Below are positions 17,868 through 26,859 of a DNA stretch of 64,000 nucleotides, in pieces. A model generated the notes under the pieces. That model saw nothing but the letters and a program-made list of their open reading frames with translations. It made no database searches and had not been told where the DNA came from. Position numbers and translations under genes: made by a program. The stretch is from contig DATGJN010000062.1 in NCBI GenBank assembly GCA_035295165.1, positions 1-64,000 on the forward strand. Direction: 5' to 3'. The DNA is from a bacterium. GTDB taxonomy: Bacteria > Sysuimicrobiota > Sysuimicrobiia > Sysuimicrobiales > Segetimicrobiaceae. Position 1 is the first letter of the stretch, and every line of letters begins with the position of its first letter.

Positions 17868-19127
17868 CTACGTGCGCTGCATGTCCTCATCGTGCTCGCA
17901 GAGCGTGAACAGCTCGTACCCCTTGTCGGTAACCACCAGGTTCTCCTCGAGACGCACCGTCTGTTCGAGGCCGGAGTGCCCGGCGAAGGTCTCGATGGCG
18001 AAGTACATGTTCGGCTTGAGCTCCGCTGGGTACTTGAGCGAATACGCCCGGGAAATCCACATCCCCTCGTACAAGCTCAGCCCGATGCTGTGCGCGAACT
18101 GCTGCAGCGACACGCTGCCGTACTTGTCGTCGTCGTACTCTGGGAAGTGCTTCGCCACGTCCGCGCTCGTCGCCCCCGCCCGGACGGCGTGAATCGCCGC
18201 GTACAGCGAATCGTAGCACTCTTTGTACAAGTCCTGTTCCTTTTGCGTCGGCTGGGCCGCCACTTTCCAGCACCGCACAAAGTCAATGAAGTACCCGCCC
18301 GGCCCCACCGCGTTGATGTCCATGATCATGAGATCGCCCTGCCGGATGATCTTGTCGGTGTGCCACCGGCGGTACGGACTCGTGTTGCCGCCCGACGCGA
18401 CGATGATATCGTAGACGAAGTCAAACCCGCTGCGATACAGGTATTCGTTGACCTTGGCGCACACCTCGGCCTCGCGCACGCCCGGTTTGGCCCACTCGTG
18501 TTTGGCCATCCACATCGCCGCGTCGCCATGGGCGGCGGCGATCTTGTGGCACTCCAGCTCGTCCACGGTCTTGATGACGCGCGCCTGGGACATCGCCGGC
18601 CAGCCGTTCACGATGTTCAATCCTTGCTTCGTCAGCGCCTGATACGCGACCATGTCCATGATGTCGATGCCGATCTTTTCCTTCTGCACGCCGGCCTCGC
18701 GCAGCACGTCCGTGATCGACGTGGCCATCCGCGTCGCCATCTCCGCCTCCGCGCCCTCCGACCACTTCCAGGTGATCGCCGGCCGCACCTCAGACAGCCA
18801 CGGCGCGTCGATCTGTGCACAGATCATGTCGCTGCCGACGGTCTCAAAGAGGACCGGATCCTTGCCGCGCGGCAACACCGCGTAGCGGATGAAGATGTTG
18901 TTCTTCCAGTTGCCCTGGTAGACGCCGGTGACGTACCGGACGTTCTCGCCGACGAACAGGATCAGCGCCCCCAGATCGTGCTTCTCCATCATCGCCCGCG
19001 CCCGCGCCAACCGCTCCCGCCGCAGCCGGTCGAAGTTCACCCGGCCCTGCCAATCCGTTCCCGACGTGCTGTACACCCGCCGCGGCTGATGCTCGTGCTG
19101 CCCTGCAAGAAACGGGTGATGACTCAT
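17868..19127 (-). CDS. M24-family metalloenzyme (Xaa-Pro peptidase/DddP-like)
   Basis: A 419-residue pita-bread-fold protein with a creatinase-type N-terminal domain and a C-terminal M24 domain. All five metal ligands are visible: Asp in LMIMDINAVG, Asp in FIDFVRCW, His in FAHSIGLSL, Glu in AIETFAG and Glu in VRLEENLVV. Known relatives include Xaa-Pro aminopeptidase, creatinase and the DMSP lyase DddP, which share this ligand set; I cannot choose among them. GGGAGGGG precedes the ATG. It lies directly downstream of a second, divergent M24 gene on the same strand, so the two are likely co-transcribed. Confidence 0.82.
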   Translation of the reverse strand: MSHHPFLAGQHEHQPRRVYSTSGTDWQGRVNFDRLRRERLARARAMMEKHDLGALILFVGENVRYVTGVYQGNWKNNIFIRYAVLPRGKDPVLFETVGSDMICAQIDAPWLSEVRPAITWKWSEGAEAEMATRMATSITDVLREAGVQKEKIGIDIMDMVAYQALTKQGLNIVNGWPAMSQARVIKTVDELECHKIAAAHGDAAMWMAKHEWAKPGVREAEVCAKVNEYLYRSGFDFVYDIIVASGGNTSPYRRWHTDKIIRQGDLMIMDINAVGPGGYFIDFVRCWKVAAQPTQKEQDLYKECYDSLYAAIHAVRAGATSADVAKHFPEYDDDKYGSVSLQQFAHSIGLSLYEGMWISRAYSLKYPAELKPNMYFAIETFAGHSGLEQTVRLEENLVVTDKGYELFTLCEHDEDMQRT

Positions 19128-19167
19128 CCCTGCGTCCCCTCCCTCTCGTGCGCCTGATGCGCCGGTC

Positions 19168-20421
19168 TCATTGCAGCAGCGCTTCGCAGTACGGGCTGCG
19201 GGAGATTCGCCTCGCCCCGGTGTCGGTCACCGCCACCATGTCCTCCAGGCGGACGCCGCCGCCCCCGGGCACGCCCGGCACCCAGATCAGGGGCTCGAGC
19301 GCAAACACCATCCCCGGTTCGAGCACGACCGACGCCGCCCCGGGGATCGCTTCTCCCACGTAGGGCGGCTCGTTCGAGCCGCACCCGATTCCGTGCCCGA
19401 TGAACAGGCTGAGCAGGCGATCCGCGAGACCGTGCGCGGCGGCGCGCTCGCGGATCGCCGCGGCCACGTCCAAGGTCGTCGCCCCGGGGCGCATCACGTC
19501 GATCCCAGCGTGGAGGGCGTCCCACACCGCGCGGTAGACTCGGCGCTGCTCGGCCCCCGGCGCGCCGCAGACGACCGTCCGGCCGATGTCGCCGAAGTAC
19601 CCGTTCCACATCGCGCCGATGTCGATGAACACCAGATCGCCGTCCCGGATCAGCTTGTCCGTTGCCAGCCGGGTGGGCGGCGCCATGCGTTCGCCGCTCG
19701 CGACAAACGGGGTCGTCACATGGGGATACTCGCCCCCGAGGCGATACAGCGTCCGCAGGGCCTCCCCGGCGACCTCGCACTCCCGCACCCCGGCGCCCAC
19801 GTGGGCGACCGCCGTCGCCGTCACCGCCTCGGCGATGGCGGTCGCTTCCTCGATGATGGCCAGTTCCTCAGTCGTCTTCACGCGGCGCGCCGCCTGCATC
19901 GCCGCGTCGCCGTCGACCCAACGGACGCGGGGGCACGTCTCCGCGAGGCCGTCCATGAGCAACTTGCCGGCGAGATCGATCCCGATCGTGCCGGTCCGCA
20001 GGCCGTGCCGATTGAGCACGGGGGCGATGATCTCGGTCGCTACGTGGCGCACCAGCCCCGGTTCCTCGACGATCGGGATCGTGTGAAACTCTCCGATCCA
20101 CGGCATCGTCGCCTCCGCGCGGTCTCGGTCGCCCCCCGAGACGAACAGGATCGCGCGCCCGTCGCGCGTGAACAGCGCGCCGTTCAACACGCCGTTCTTG
20201 CCCGCGATGACCTGGGGGCGCAGACTCGTCAGGTATCGGACGTTCTCCTCTTTCCAGACGAGCACGGCGTCGAGCTGGGCGTCGGCCAGCGCGCGACGCG
20301 CGTGCCCCGTGCGTCCCGAGTGCAGCCGGGCAATGTCGACGCGGGTCTCATAATCGGCGATGCCCGCGCCGCGCGACCACGTCTCCTCCCGCGCCCGGCG
20401 GGTGCCCTCCTCAGCGGCCAT
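19168..20421 (-). CDS. M24-family Xaa-Pro aminopeptidase-like protein
   Basis: A 417-residue protein of the same two-domain build as its neighbour but with low similarity to it. Metal ligands: Asp in VFIDIGAMW, Asp in FGDIGRTV, His in FIGHGIGCGS, Glu in FALEPLIW and Glu in VRLEDMVAV. The N-terminal domain begins near DAVLVWKEENVRYLTSLRP. ATG 20421 is favoured because GGGGA lies upstream and because the 25 preceding codons are Arg-rich shadow sequence. Likely substrates are proline-containing dipeptides or small guanidino/amide compounds. It is 40 bases upstream of the second M24 gene. Confidence 0.85.
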   Translation of the reverse strand: MAAEEGTRRAREETWSRGAGIADYETRVDIARLHSGRTGHARRALADAQLDAVLVWKEENVRYLTSLRPQVIAGKNGVLNGALFTRDGRAILFVSGGDRDRAEATMPWIGEFHTIPIVEEPGLVRHVATEIIAPVLNRHGLRTGTIGIDLAGKLLMDGLAETCPRVRWVDGDAAMQAARRVKTTEELAIIEEATAIAEAVTATAVAHVGAGVRECEVAGEALRTLYRLGGEYPHVTTPFVASGERMAPPTRLATDKLIRDGDLVFIDIGAMWNGYFGDIGRTVVCGAPGAEQRRVYRAVWDALHAGIDVMRPGATTLDVAAAIRERAAAHGLADRLLSLFIGHGIGCGSNEPPYVGEAIPGAASVVLEPGMVFALEPLIWVPGVPGGGGVRLEDMVAVTDTGARRISRSPYCEALLQ

Positions 20422-20520
20422 GGCACGTCCCCGCCGCTCCGACGATCGCCGTGCGCCTGCGCGGCACCCGCGCCCGGACCACCGCGCCCCACGCATGCGT
20501 TCGTCTATCGGCGCGCGGCG

Positions 20521-21504
20521 TCATGCGTCGTACACTTCCGGGTTGACCACGTTCGGCGGGCGCTCGCCGCGCAGGAACGCAGAGATGTTGTCGACGACGA
20601 CCCCGGCGATGACCTCCCGGGTGTCCCGCTCGGCGCTGCCGACGTGCGGCAGGAGCACCACATTCGTCAGCTCCAGCAGGCCGGACGAGACGCGCGGCTC
20701 GTGCTCGTAGACGTCCAGGCCGGCCCCGGCGATCCACCCTTCCCGAAGCGCCGTGACGAGCGCCGCCTCATCGACCAACGGGCCCCGGGACGTATTCACC
20801 AGGTACGCCGTGGGCTTCATCGACCGGAGTTCACGGGCGCCGATCAGGTGGTGTGTCTGCGGCGTCTGCGTCGCGTGTACCGATACAAAATCGGCGTCGC
20901 GCAGCAGGTCCGGAAGCGATGTCCACTCGACGCCGAGTTCTCGCTCCTCGGCGGGGGACAACCGCGTCCGCTTCATGTACAGGATCCGCATGCCGAAGCC
21001 TCGGGCGCGGCGCGCCACGGCGCGCCCGATCTCGCCGAGACCGACGATCCCGAGCGTCTTCCCGTGCACCGCCCCGCCGACGAGAACCTGGGACTGCCCC
21101 CCGGGAAAGATCCCGGACCGTACCAGCCGGTCCGCCTCGACGACGCGACGCGCCACCGCCAGCACGAGGGCCATCGCCACGTCGGCGGTGGCCTCCGTGA
21201 CCAGCGGCGGAATCGCCGTCACCGGGATCCGTCGCGCGGTGGCCGCGGCCACATCGACGTTCGCGGGAGTAATCGCCATCGACGCGACGAGCCTGAGCCC
21301 CGGGCCGTTGGCCAGCACGCGGGCGTCGATCTTGTCGTGGAGCAAGCAGAACAGCACGTCGCTGTCGCGGACACCCGCGGAGAGCTCGTCGGGCGTAGGT
21401 TGGTGCAGCGGGTCCTCGTTCAGGGCGACGTCGGCCACCTCCCGAAGTCGCCGCAGCGCCGCTTCCGGGATCGGCTGCGTTAGGTAGACGCGTGGACGCG
21501 TCAT
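20521..21504 (-). CDS. D-2-hydroxyacid dehydrogenase (glyoxylate/hydroxypyruvate reductase type)
   Basis: A 327-residue NAD(P)-dependent D-isomer-specific 2-hydroxyacid dehydrogenase. The Rossmann motif is GIVGLGEIGRAVARR. The catalytic triad is present: Arg in NTSRGPLVDE, Glu in DVYEHEP and His in LLPHVGSAE. Such enzymes interconvert 2-keto and D-2-hydroxy acids. It lies about 100 bases upstream of the M24 genes on the same strand. The family is firm, the substrate is not. Confidence 0.9.
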   Translation of the reverse strand: MTRPRVYLTQPIPEAALRRLREVADVALNEDPLHQPTPDELSAGVRDSDVLFCLLHDKIDARVLANGPGLRLVASMAITPANVDVAAATARRIPVTAIPPLVTEATADVAMALVLAVARRVVEADRLVRSGIFPGGQSQVLVGGAVHGKTLGIVGLGEIGRAVARRARGFGMRILYMKRTRLSPAEERELGVEWTSLPDLLRDADFVSVHATQTPQTHHLIGARELRSMKPTAYLVNTSRGPLVDEAALVTALREGWIAGAGLDVYEHEPRVSSGLLELTNVVLLPHVGSAERDTREVIAGVVVDNISAFLRGERPPNVVNPEVYDA

Positions 21505-21743
21505 CGGCCGCCGCCTGCAAGCGCGCGCTCATTGTCCGGCATGGGCACCCTCCCCGGGCCGACGACCCGACCCGGATGGACGCGGCCCTACGTGAACGTG
21601 GACGTCGAACGTCCCCACGACCCACCTCATCGTTGTGGCGTTCCCGGACGCCGCCGCGGCCTGCAGGTCGGCGCCGTTCGCGGCCATCCCGCTCCTCCGC
21701 CCCCGCGCGACGACCGGAGCGCGCGGGACTCCGCGTCCTCAGG

Positions 21744-22691
21744 TCACGGCGTCGCCGCCCGCTGCGCGATCACGGAGAGCAACTCGAACAGCACGTTCGC
21801 GGCCAGCATCGCGGTGATGCCCGCATGGTCGTACGCGGGCGCCACTTCGACGACGTCGAAGGCGGCAATGTCGAGGCCGCTCAGGCCGCGCAGGAGCTCG
21901 AGCGCCTGCGCACTCGAGAAGCCGCCCACCTCGGGCGTGCCGGTTCCGGGAGCGAACGCCGGGTCCACCGAGTCGATATCGAACGACACGTACACCTTCC
22001 GCCCCTTAAGCCGGCGCACCGCCTCGAGGGCGGGCTCGACCCCACGGCGGTGGATTTCCTCCGCCCGGAACACCGTCACCCCATGCGTCTGTCCGAACGC
22101 AAAGTCCTCCGGCCCGTACACCGGCCCCCGGATCCCGATCTGCACGGTCGCCTTGGTGTCGTACAGGCCCTCCTCCTGGGCCCGCCGGAACGGGGTGCCG
22201 TGGAAGTAGCGATTGCCGAAATATTCGTCCCACATGTCCTGGTGGCTGTCGAAGTGCACGAACGCCACGGGTCCGTGCACCCGGGCGACGGCCCGCATGA
22301 TCGCCAGCGAGATCGAGTGATCTCCACCGACGCACGCCGGCACGGCCCCGGCGCCCAGCATCTCGCCCACCGCCGCCTCAATGCGCCCGTACGTATCGAG
22401 GATGTCCATCGGATTCACGTCCACATCGCCGCAGTCCGCGACCCGCAGCCGCTCAAACGGCGACACCCGCAACACCGGATGGTACGGGCGGATCAGCGCG
22501 GAGTGGACGCGAATCTCCCGCGGGCCGAACCGCGCACCCGAACGATAGCTCGTCCCGCCGTCGAACGGAATCCCCAGAATGCCGACGTTCAACCCGTGCG
22601 GGTCCCGGATGTGCGGCAACCGCATGAAGGTCGCGAGTTGCGAGAATCGCGGAGAGCGAAACGCGTTTGGGGGCTCGAAGTGGCTGGTCAC
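21744..22691 (-). CDS. Agmatinase/ureohydrolase-family enzyme
   Basis: A 315-residue ureohydrolase that hydrolyses a guanidino group with a binuclear Mn centre. Metal motifs are CVGGDHSI, FDSHQD (in place of the common DAHxD) and SFDIDSVDPAFAPGTGTP. FDGGTSYRSGARFGPREIR near the N-terminus is typical of agmatinases (SpeB). A GTG start at 22691 is chosen because AGGAG lies nine bases upstream; the preceding codons are Arg-rich. Near two M24 proteins and a hydroxyacid dehydrogenase, a role in degradation of guanidino or amino compounds is plausible. Confidence 0.87.
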   Translation of the reverse strand: MTSHFEPPNAFRSPRFSQLATFMRLPHIRDPHGLNVGILGIPFDGGTSYRSGARFGPREIRVHSALIRPYHPVLRVSPFERLRVADCGDVDVNPMDILDTYGRIEAAVGEMLGAGAVPACVGGDHSISLAIMRAVARVHGPVAFVHFDSHQDMWDEYFGNRYFHGTPFRRAQEEGLYDTKATVQIGIRGPVYGPEDFAFGQTHGVTVFRAEEIHRRGVEPALEAVRRLKGRKVYVSFDIDSVDPAFAPGTGTPEVGGFSSAQALELLRGLSGLDIAAFDVVEVAPAYDHAGITAMLAANVLFELLSVIAQRAATP

Positions 22692-22909
22692 TGTCTTGGG
22701 CTCCTCACATCGAGATCGCGGGCGGCTTCGCCGAAGCACCTCGACCGCTGGTGTGACCGCGAGACGCGCCGTCGGATCGCCCCGGACGCTCGTTCCCGCG
22801 CGCCGGAATCCCTCGGCGCGAGTGAGGCTACGGTTTGCCGTGCCCCGGGAAAACCCTCTCGCGCCCGACCCGCGTCAACTGGGCCCGCGCCCGATGGTGA
22901 CACGCGCGC

Positions 22910-24688
22910 CTACGGGCCCGCATCGGCCGGAATGAGCGGGAGGAGGAGATAGGAAGCGTAGGCGCCGCCGGTGTGGAGCGTGATGCGTCCGCCGAACGTT
23001 TCGGCCGGACGGTCTTCGGCGTCGTTGTGGAGGAACGGACCGGAGCCGCGAAGGGGATTCGCGAACGTCGGCATATCGAGGCTCGGCCCGGGTCGCTCGA
23101 AATCCTTGCCAAGAATCGTCAACGCGATCCGGTGCCCCGGGGGCACCACGAGGCTCGTCGGCCAGATCTCCACGTTGAGCTCGTAGGTCTCGCCGGGCAC
23201 CAGTGGCTCGGCGCGATCGTGGCGGTGATACGGCCGCCACTCGGTGGAGAGGCGAGGATCGAGCCGACGGTGGGATCCGCGCAGCCACCCGTTCCCGATC
23301 GGCGTGTGAGGATCAAGCGCGCCCTGGAAGTCGACTTCGCGACCGTCGGGCGCGAACACGCGCAACACCACGAACAGATCCGCATCGGTCGTCGTGGAGG
23401 ATGCGAACACCGTGAGGGCCGCGGGCCCGGTGATTTCGGTCTCCTGGTCGAGGGGCGCGGTGGCGAAGGTGACGCCCTCCCCCAACGCTCCGTACGCGAT
23501 CGCGGCGGCCTCGGACCGGGCGCGCGTGGACAGCGCCATCGCCGCCGCGTCGAGATAGAACCGCGTCCATTGGGTGCGCGGAATCGGCCAGTCCGCCTCC
23601 GTGCGGGGAACGAAGCGGTCAACGTGCCGGACCTGCAGGAGCACCCGGGGCTGACGCTCCCAGCCGTTGTCCACGCCCTTGAGGTAGTGATCGAAGAATC
23701 GCTTTTGCAGCGCCAGGCCGTAGTCCGTGTAGAAGTGGGTCCAGTGCTCGAGGCCGTGAACTTCCAGCCACTTGTCCGTGGACGCGGCCCGCATGAACCC
23801 TTCGAAGTTCCCACGAGGATGCAGGCCCTGTCCGCCCCAGTTCGCCGCTGAGAGGAACGGGACCGTGACGCGCGACCACACCGGAGACCGGTCCTGATAG
23901 TACCGGTCGTCGAGCGGATGGGAGAGAAACGCGCGGCGCAGGTCCGCGCGATTCGCGGCCAGGTCGTCGTCGCCCAACGTCTCCGGACCGGCGACCGGTT
24001 GCCCGGTGTTCGGATCTCGCGGTCCGCGGTCGCCCACGCCGTGTTGCACGGTGATCACCTGCTTCCGCATCCAGTTGGGCCAGAACACGCTCGCGATGCC
24101 ACCGTGGCGGGCCATGTCACGATACCAGTCGGCGGCCCCTTCCCACGGGCACATCGCCGCCAGGTGCGGGGGGCGCAGGGACGCGACGTGCCACTGGTTG
24201 ATGGCAAAGTAGGAGACGCCGAGCAACCCGACTTTGCCGCTACTCCAGGGCGCTTCCCCCGCCCACTCGATGCAGAGAAAGAAGTCGTGCGTTTCCCGGA
24301 GCGAGAACGGATCCAGGAATCCCGGCGACCGTCCGGCGCCGCGCGAGTCGACGCGAACGCAGACGTACCCGTCGGGTACCCACTTTTCGGGGTCGGCGAC
24401 TTCCCAGTTCTGATACCGCCCGGTGGATCCACGAAGGACCTCGGAGTGCTCCGCGCTGAGGCGTTGCCACTGAAACGGGTAGCCCACCGGAAACGGCAGG
24501 CCCTTGGCGTAGGGGCCGTGGGACAAGATCACGGGGTAGCGGCCGAGCGCGGCCGGACGGAACACGTCGGCCCGCAGCACGAGGCCGTCGTCCATCCGGA
24601 TGCCGCGATCCCACTCGACGACCATGCCGCCGACTTCGTCGACTCGCCACGGTTGCAGTCCGTGCGGTGACCCCGTGCGCACGCCCAT
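22910..24688 (-). CDS. CocE/NonD-family hydrolase (S15-like)
   Basis: A 592-residue alpha/beta hydrolase with the CocE architecture. The N-terminal catalytic domain starts with the MDDGLVLRADVFRP signature, and the nucleophile Ser lies in GLLGVSYFAINQW. His is near EHWTHFY. The C-terminal jelly-roll domain (from about residue 390) contains WTRFYLDA and a final ALTILGKDF region. Known members cleave cocaine, alpha-amino esters or Xaa-Pro dipeptides. I see no signal peptide. The gene is isolated by about 220 bases from the agmatinase gene downstream on the same strand. Confidence 0.85.
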   Translation of the reverse strand: MGVRTGSPHGLQPWRVDEVGGMVVEWDRGIRMDDGLVLRADVFRPAALGRYPVILSHGPYAKGLPFPVGYPFQWQRLSAEHSEVLRGSTGRYQNWEVADPEKWVPDGYVCVRVDSRGAGRSPGFLDPFSLRETHDFFLCIEWAGEAPWSSGKVGLLGVSYFAINQWHVASLRPPHLAAMCPWEGAADWYRDMARHGGIASVFWPNWMRKQVITVQHGVGDRGPRDPNTGQPVAGPETLGDDDLAANRADLRRAFLSHPLDDRYYQDRSPVWSRVTVPFLSAANWGGQGLHPRGNFEGFMRAASTDKWLEVHGLEHWTHFYTDYGLALQKRFFDHYLKGVDNGWERQPRVLLQVRHVDRFVPRTEADWPIPRTQWTRFYLDAAAMALSTRARSEAAAIAYGALGEGVTFATAPLDQETEITGPAALTVFASSTTTDADLFVVLRVFAPDGREVDFQGALDPHTPIGNGWLRGSHRRLDPRLSTEWRPYHRHDRAEPLVPGETYELNVEIWPTSLVVPPGHRIALTILGKDFERPGPSLDMPTFANPLRGSGPFLHNDAEDRPAETFGGRITLHTGGAYASYLLLPLIPADAGP

Positions 24689-24843
24689 CCCCTCGCGCCG
24701 GCGTTCGTCCCCTCAGCGTGGACAGTTGTGTAAGGACCGGGCGCTCCCCTGCTCCGCGTCGCAGCGACGCGCGGTCAGGCGGCGCCGCCGTGGTCGGCGC
24801 GGGGACGGAGATTCGCGCCGCGGCCGCGAATAGGAGCGCACGT

Positions 24844-25449
24844 ATGCAACGCCTCTGCGTGTTCTGCGCGTCCAGCCCCGGACACAACGAGCGATACCGC
24901 GTTGCGGCGCGAGCGCTCGGTCGGCTCCTCGCGGCGCGCCGGATCGGTCTCGTCTACGGCGGCGCGTGCGTCGGCCTGATGGGCGAGCTCGCGGACGCGG
25001 CCCTCGAGGCCGGCGGAGACGTGATCGGCGTCATCCCGCGGGCGCTCGTGGATCAGGAGATCGCGCACCCCGGCGTCAGGGACCTGCGAATCGTGACCTC
25101 GATGCACGAGCGTAAGGCGACGATGGCCGGCCTCGCCGACGGCTTCGTCGCGTTGCCGGGCGGCTCGGGCACGCTCGATGAGTTCTTCGAGATGTGGACG
25201 TGGGGACAACTCGGCCTGCACCGGAAGCCGACGGGGCTCCTGGACGTGGATGGCTTCTACCGGCCGCTCACCGCACTGATCGAGCGCATGGTGCGGGAAG
25301 GCTTTCTGAGCGAACGCCACCGGGACGCGTTGATCGTGGAGACCGAGCCGGAGCGCCTGGTCGAGCGCTTCCGCGAGTATGTCGCGCCGCCGCCGAAATG
25401 GACCCCGGCGGCGTCCGACCGGGGCACCCCCGGCCCCGCAGCGGGGTGA
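24844..25449 (+). CDS. LOG-family protein (cytokinin riboside 5'-phosphate phosphoribohydrolase-like)
   Basis: A 201-residue LOG protein (TIGR00730 type). It begins CVFCASSPG, has LVYGGACVGLMGELADAA, and the diagnostic PGGSGTLDEFFE. The MHERKATM segment supplies the conserved Arg. Such enzymes release a base from nucleoside 5'-monophosphates. AGGAG lies eight bases before ATG 24844. It is convergent with the phosphomannomutase gene (six bases apart). Confidence 0.92.
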   Translation: MQRLCVFCASSPGHNERYRVAARALGRLLAARRIGLVYGGACVGLMGELADAALEAGGDVIGVIPRALVDQEIAHPGVRDLRIVTSMHERKATMAGLADGFVALPGGSGTLDEFFEMWTWGQLGLHRKPTGLLDVDGFYRPLTALIERMVREGFLSERHRDALIVETEPERLVERFREYVAPPPKWTPAASDRGTPGPAAG

Positions 25450-25455
25450 GCGACC

Positions 25456-26850
25456 TCAGTTCGCGGCGACCGCGGCGGACTGCCACGCCACCGGGGCCAC
25501 CTCAGGGTAATCGCGCAACGCCCCCTCGAGCACGGCCTTCGCCCGCTCGAGCCCCTGCGAGGTGGCGGCCTCGGCGCGGATGACCAGCGCCGGTTGGGTG
25601 TTACTCGCCCGGACGAGCCCCCACCCGTCCGGAAACAGCACGCGCGCGCCGTCGACCTCGATCACCTCGTAGCGTCCGCGCAGCCCGCGCGTGAGTGCGG
25701 CCACGATCTCGAACTTCCGCTCGTCGGGACAGGCGACCCGAATCTCCGGGGTGGTGTGATACCCGGGGATCTCCGCGGTCAGCGACGACAGCGCCCGCTC
25801 CGTACGCGAGAGCATTCGCAGCAACCGGCCCGCCGCGTACAGCGCGTCGTCGTACCCGTCGTGTTCGTCGGCGAAGAACATGTGCCCCGACATCTCGCCG
25901 GCGAACAGGGCGCCGACTTCGCGCATCCGCGCCTTGACGAGCGAATGGCCGGTCCGCGTGAACTCGGGACGTCCGCCGAGGCGGCGGATCTCGTCGATCA
26001 ACGCCTGGGAGCACTTGACCTCGACCAGCGCGACGACGCCCGGGTGCGCCGCGAGCACTTCGCGCCAGAACAGCGCCATCAGGAGGTCTCCCCACACGAT
26101 CTCCCCGCGATCGTCCACGGCGCCGAGCCGGTCGCCGTCGCCGTCGAAGCCGATCCCCAGATCGGCGTCCACGCGGCGGACCTCCGCCGAAAGCGCCGCG
26201 AGGTTGCGGGGGTCGGCCGGATCGGGATCGTGGTGCGGGAACCGCGGATCGAGTCCGCAGTGAAGGGTGACGACGTCGCATCCCCACCCGAGCAAAATGT
26301 CCGGGGCGAACAAGCCGGCGGTGCCGTTGCCGCAGTCCACGGCCACGCGCAGCCGGCGCGGCCCGAGCACGATCTTCTCCCGCAGCCCTGCGACATAGGC
26401 GTCGCGCACGTCCTCCAGGCGGACGCGGCCGGCGCCGCTCGCGAACGTGCCGCGCTCCGCGACGTCGCGGACTTCCAGGACCTGCTCCCCGTGCAGCGTG
26501 CCGGCGCCGTGGGCGAGCTTGAACCCGTTGAACAGCGGGGGGTTGTGGCTGGCGGTGACCATCACGCCGGCGTCGGCGCCGACATAGGGCATCGCGAAGT
26601 ACATCATCGGCGTCAGGCACAGCCCGATGGCGGTCACATCACAGCCGGCCGCGGTCAACCCGTGCACCATCGCCGCGTAGAGGGCCGGCGAGGTCGTGCG
26701 GCCGTCGTGCCCGACGACCACCCGGACGTCGCCGCCCTGCCGCCGGACGTACGTCCCGAATGCGCGACCGATCCGCACCGCGTCTGCGGCGTCGAAGTCA
26801 CGGCCGACGACACCGCGAACGTCGCACTCGCGAAAGATGCGCGGGTTCAC
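25456..26850 (-). CDS. Phosphomannomutase/phosphoglucomutase
   Basis: A 464-residue alpha-D-phosphohexomutase. All four domain signatures are present: the phosphoserine loop VTASHNPP, the Mg loop GFDGDGDRLG, the sugar-binding GEMSGHMFF and the phosphate-binding RASNTQP. It interconverts hexose 1- and 6-phosphates, supplying sugar-1-phosphate for polysaccharide or nucleotide-sugar synthesis. The start is GTG. It follows the HprK-related kinase gene by nine bases and is the last gene of the Pho-box-led operon, which suggests the operon handles a sugar-phosphate intermediate. Annotated as ManB/AlgC-like; glucose versus mannose preference is not readable. Confidence 0.92.
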   Translation of the reverse strand: MNPRIFRECDVRGVVGRDFDAADAVRIGRAFGTYVRRQGGDVRVVVGHDGRTTSPALYAAMVHGLTAAGCDVTAIGLCLTPMMYFAMPYVGADAGVMVTASHNPPLFNGFKLAHGAGTLHGEQVLEVRDVAERGTFASGAGRVRLEDVRDAYVAGLREKIVLGPRRLRVAVDCGNGTAGLFAPDILLGWGCDVVTLHCGLDPRFPHHDPDPADPRNLAALSAEVRRVDADLGIGFDGDGDRLGAVDDRGEIVWGDLLMALFWREVLAAHPGVVALVEVKCSQALIDEIRRLGGRPEFTRTGHSLVKARMREVGALFAGEMSGHMFFADEHDGYDDALYAAGRLLRMLSRTERALSSLTAEIPGYHTTPEIRVACPDERKFEIVAALTRGLRGRYEVIEVDGARVLFPDGWGLVRASNTQPALVIRAEAATSQGLERAKAVLEGALRDYPEVAPVAWQSAAVAAN

Positions 26851-26859
26851 GGAAACGGG

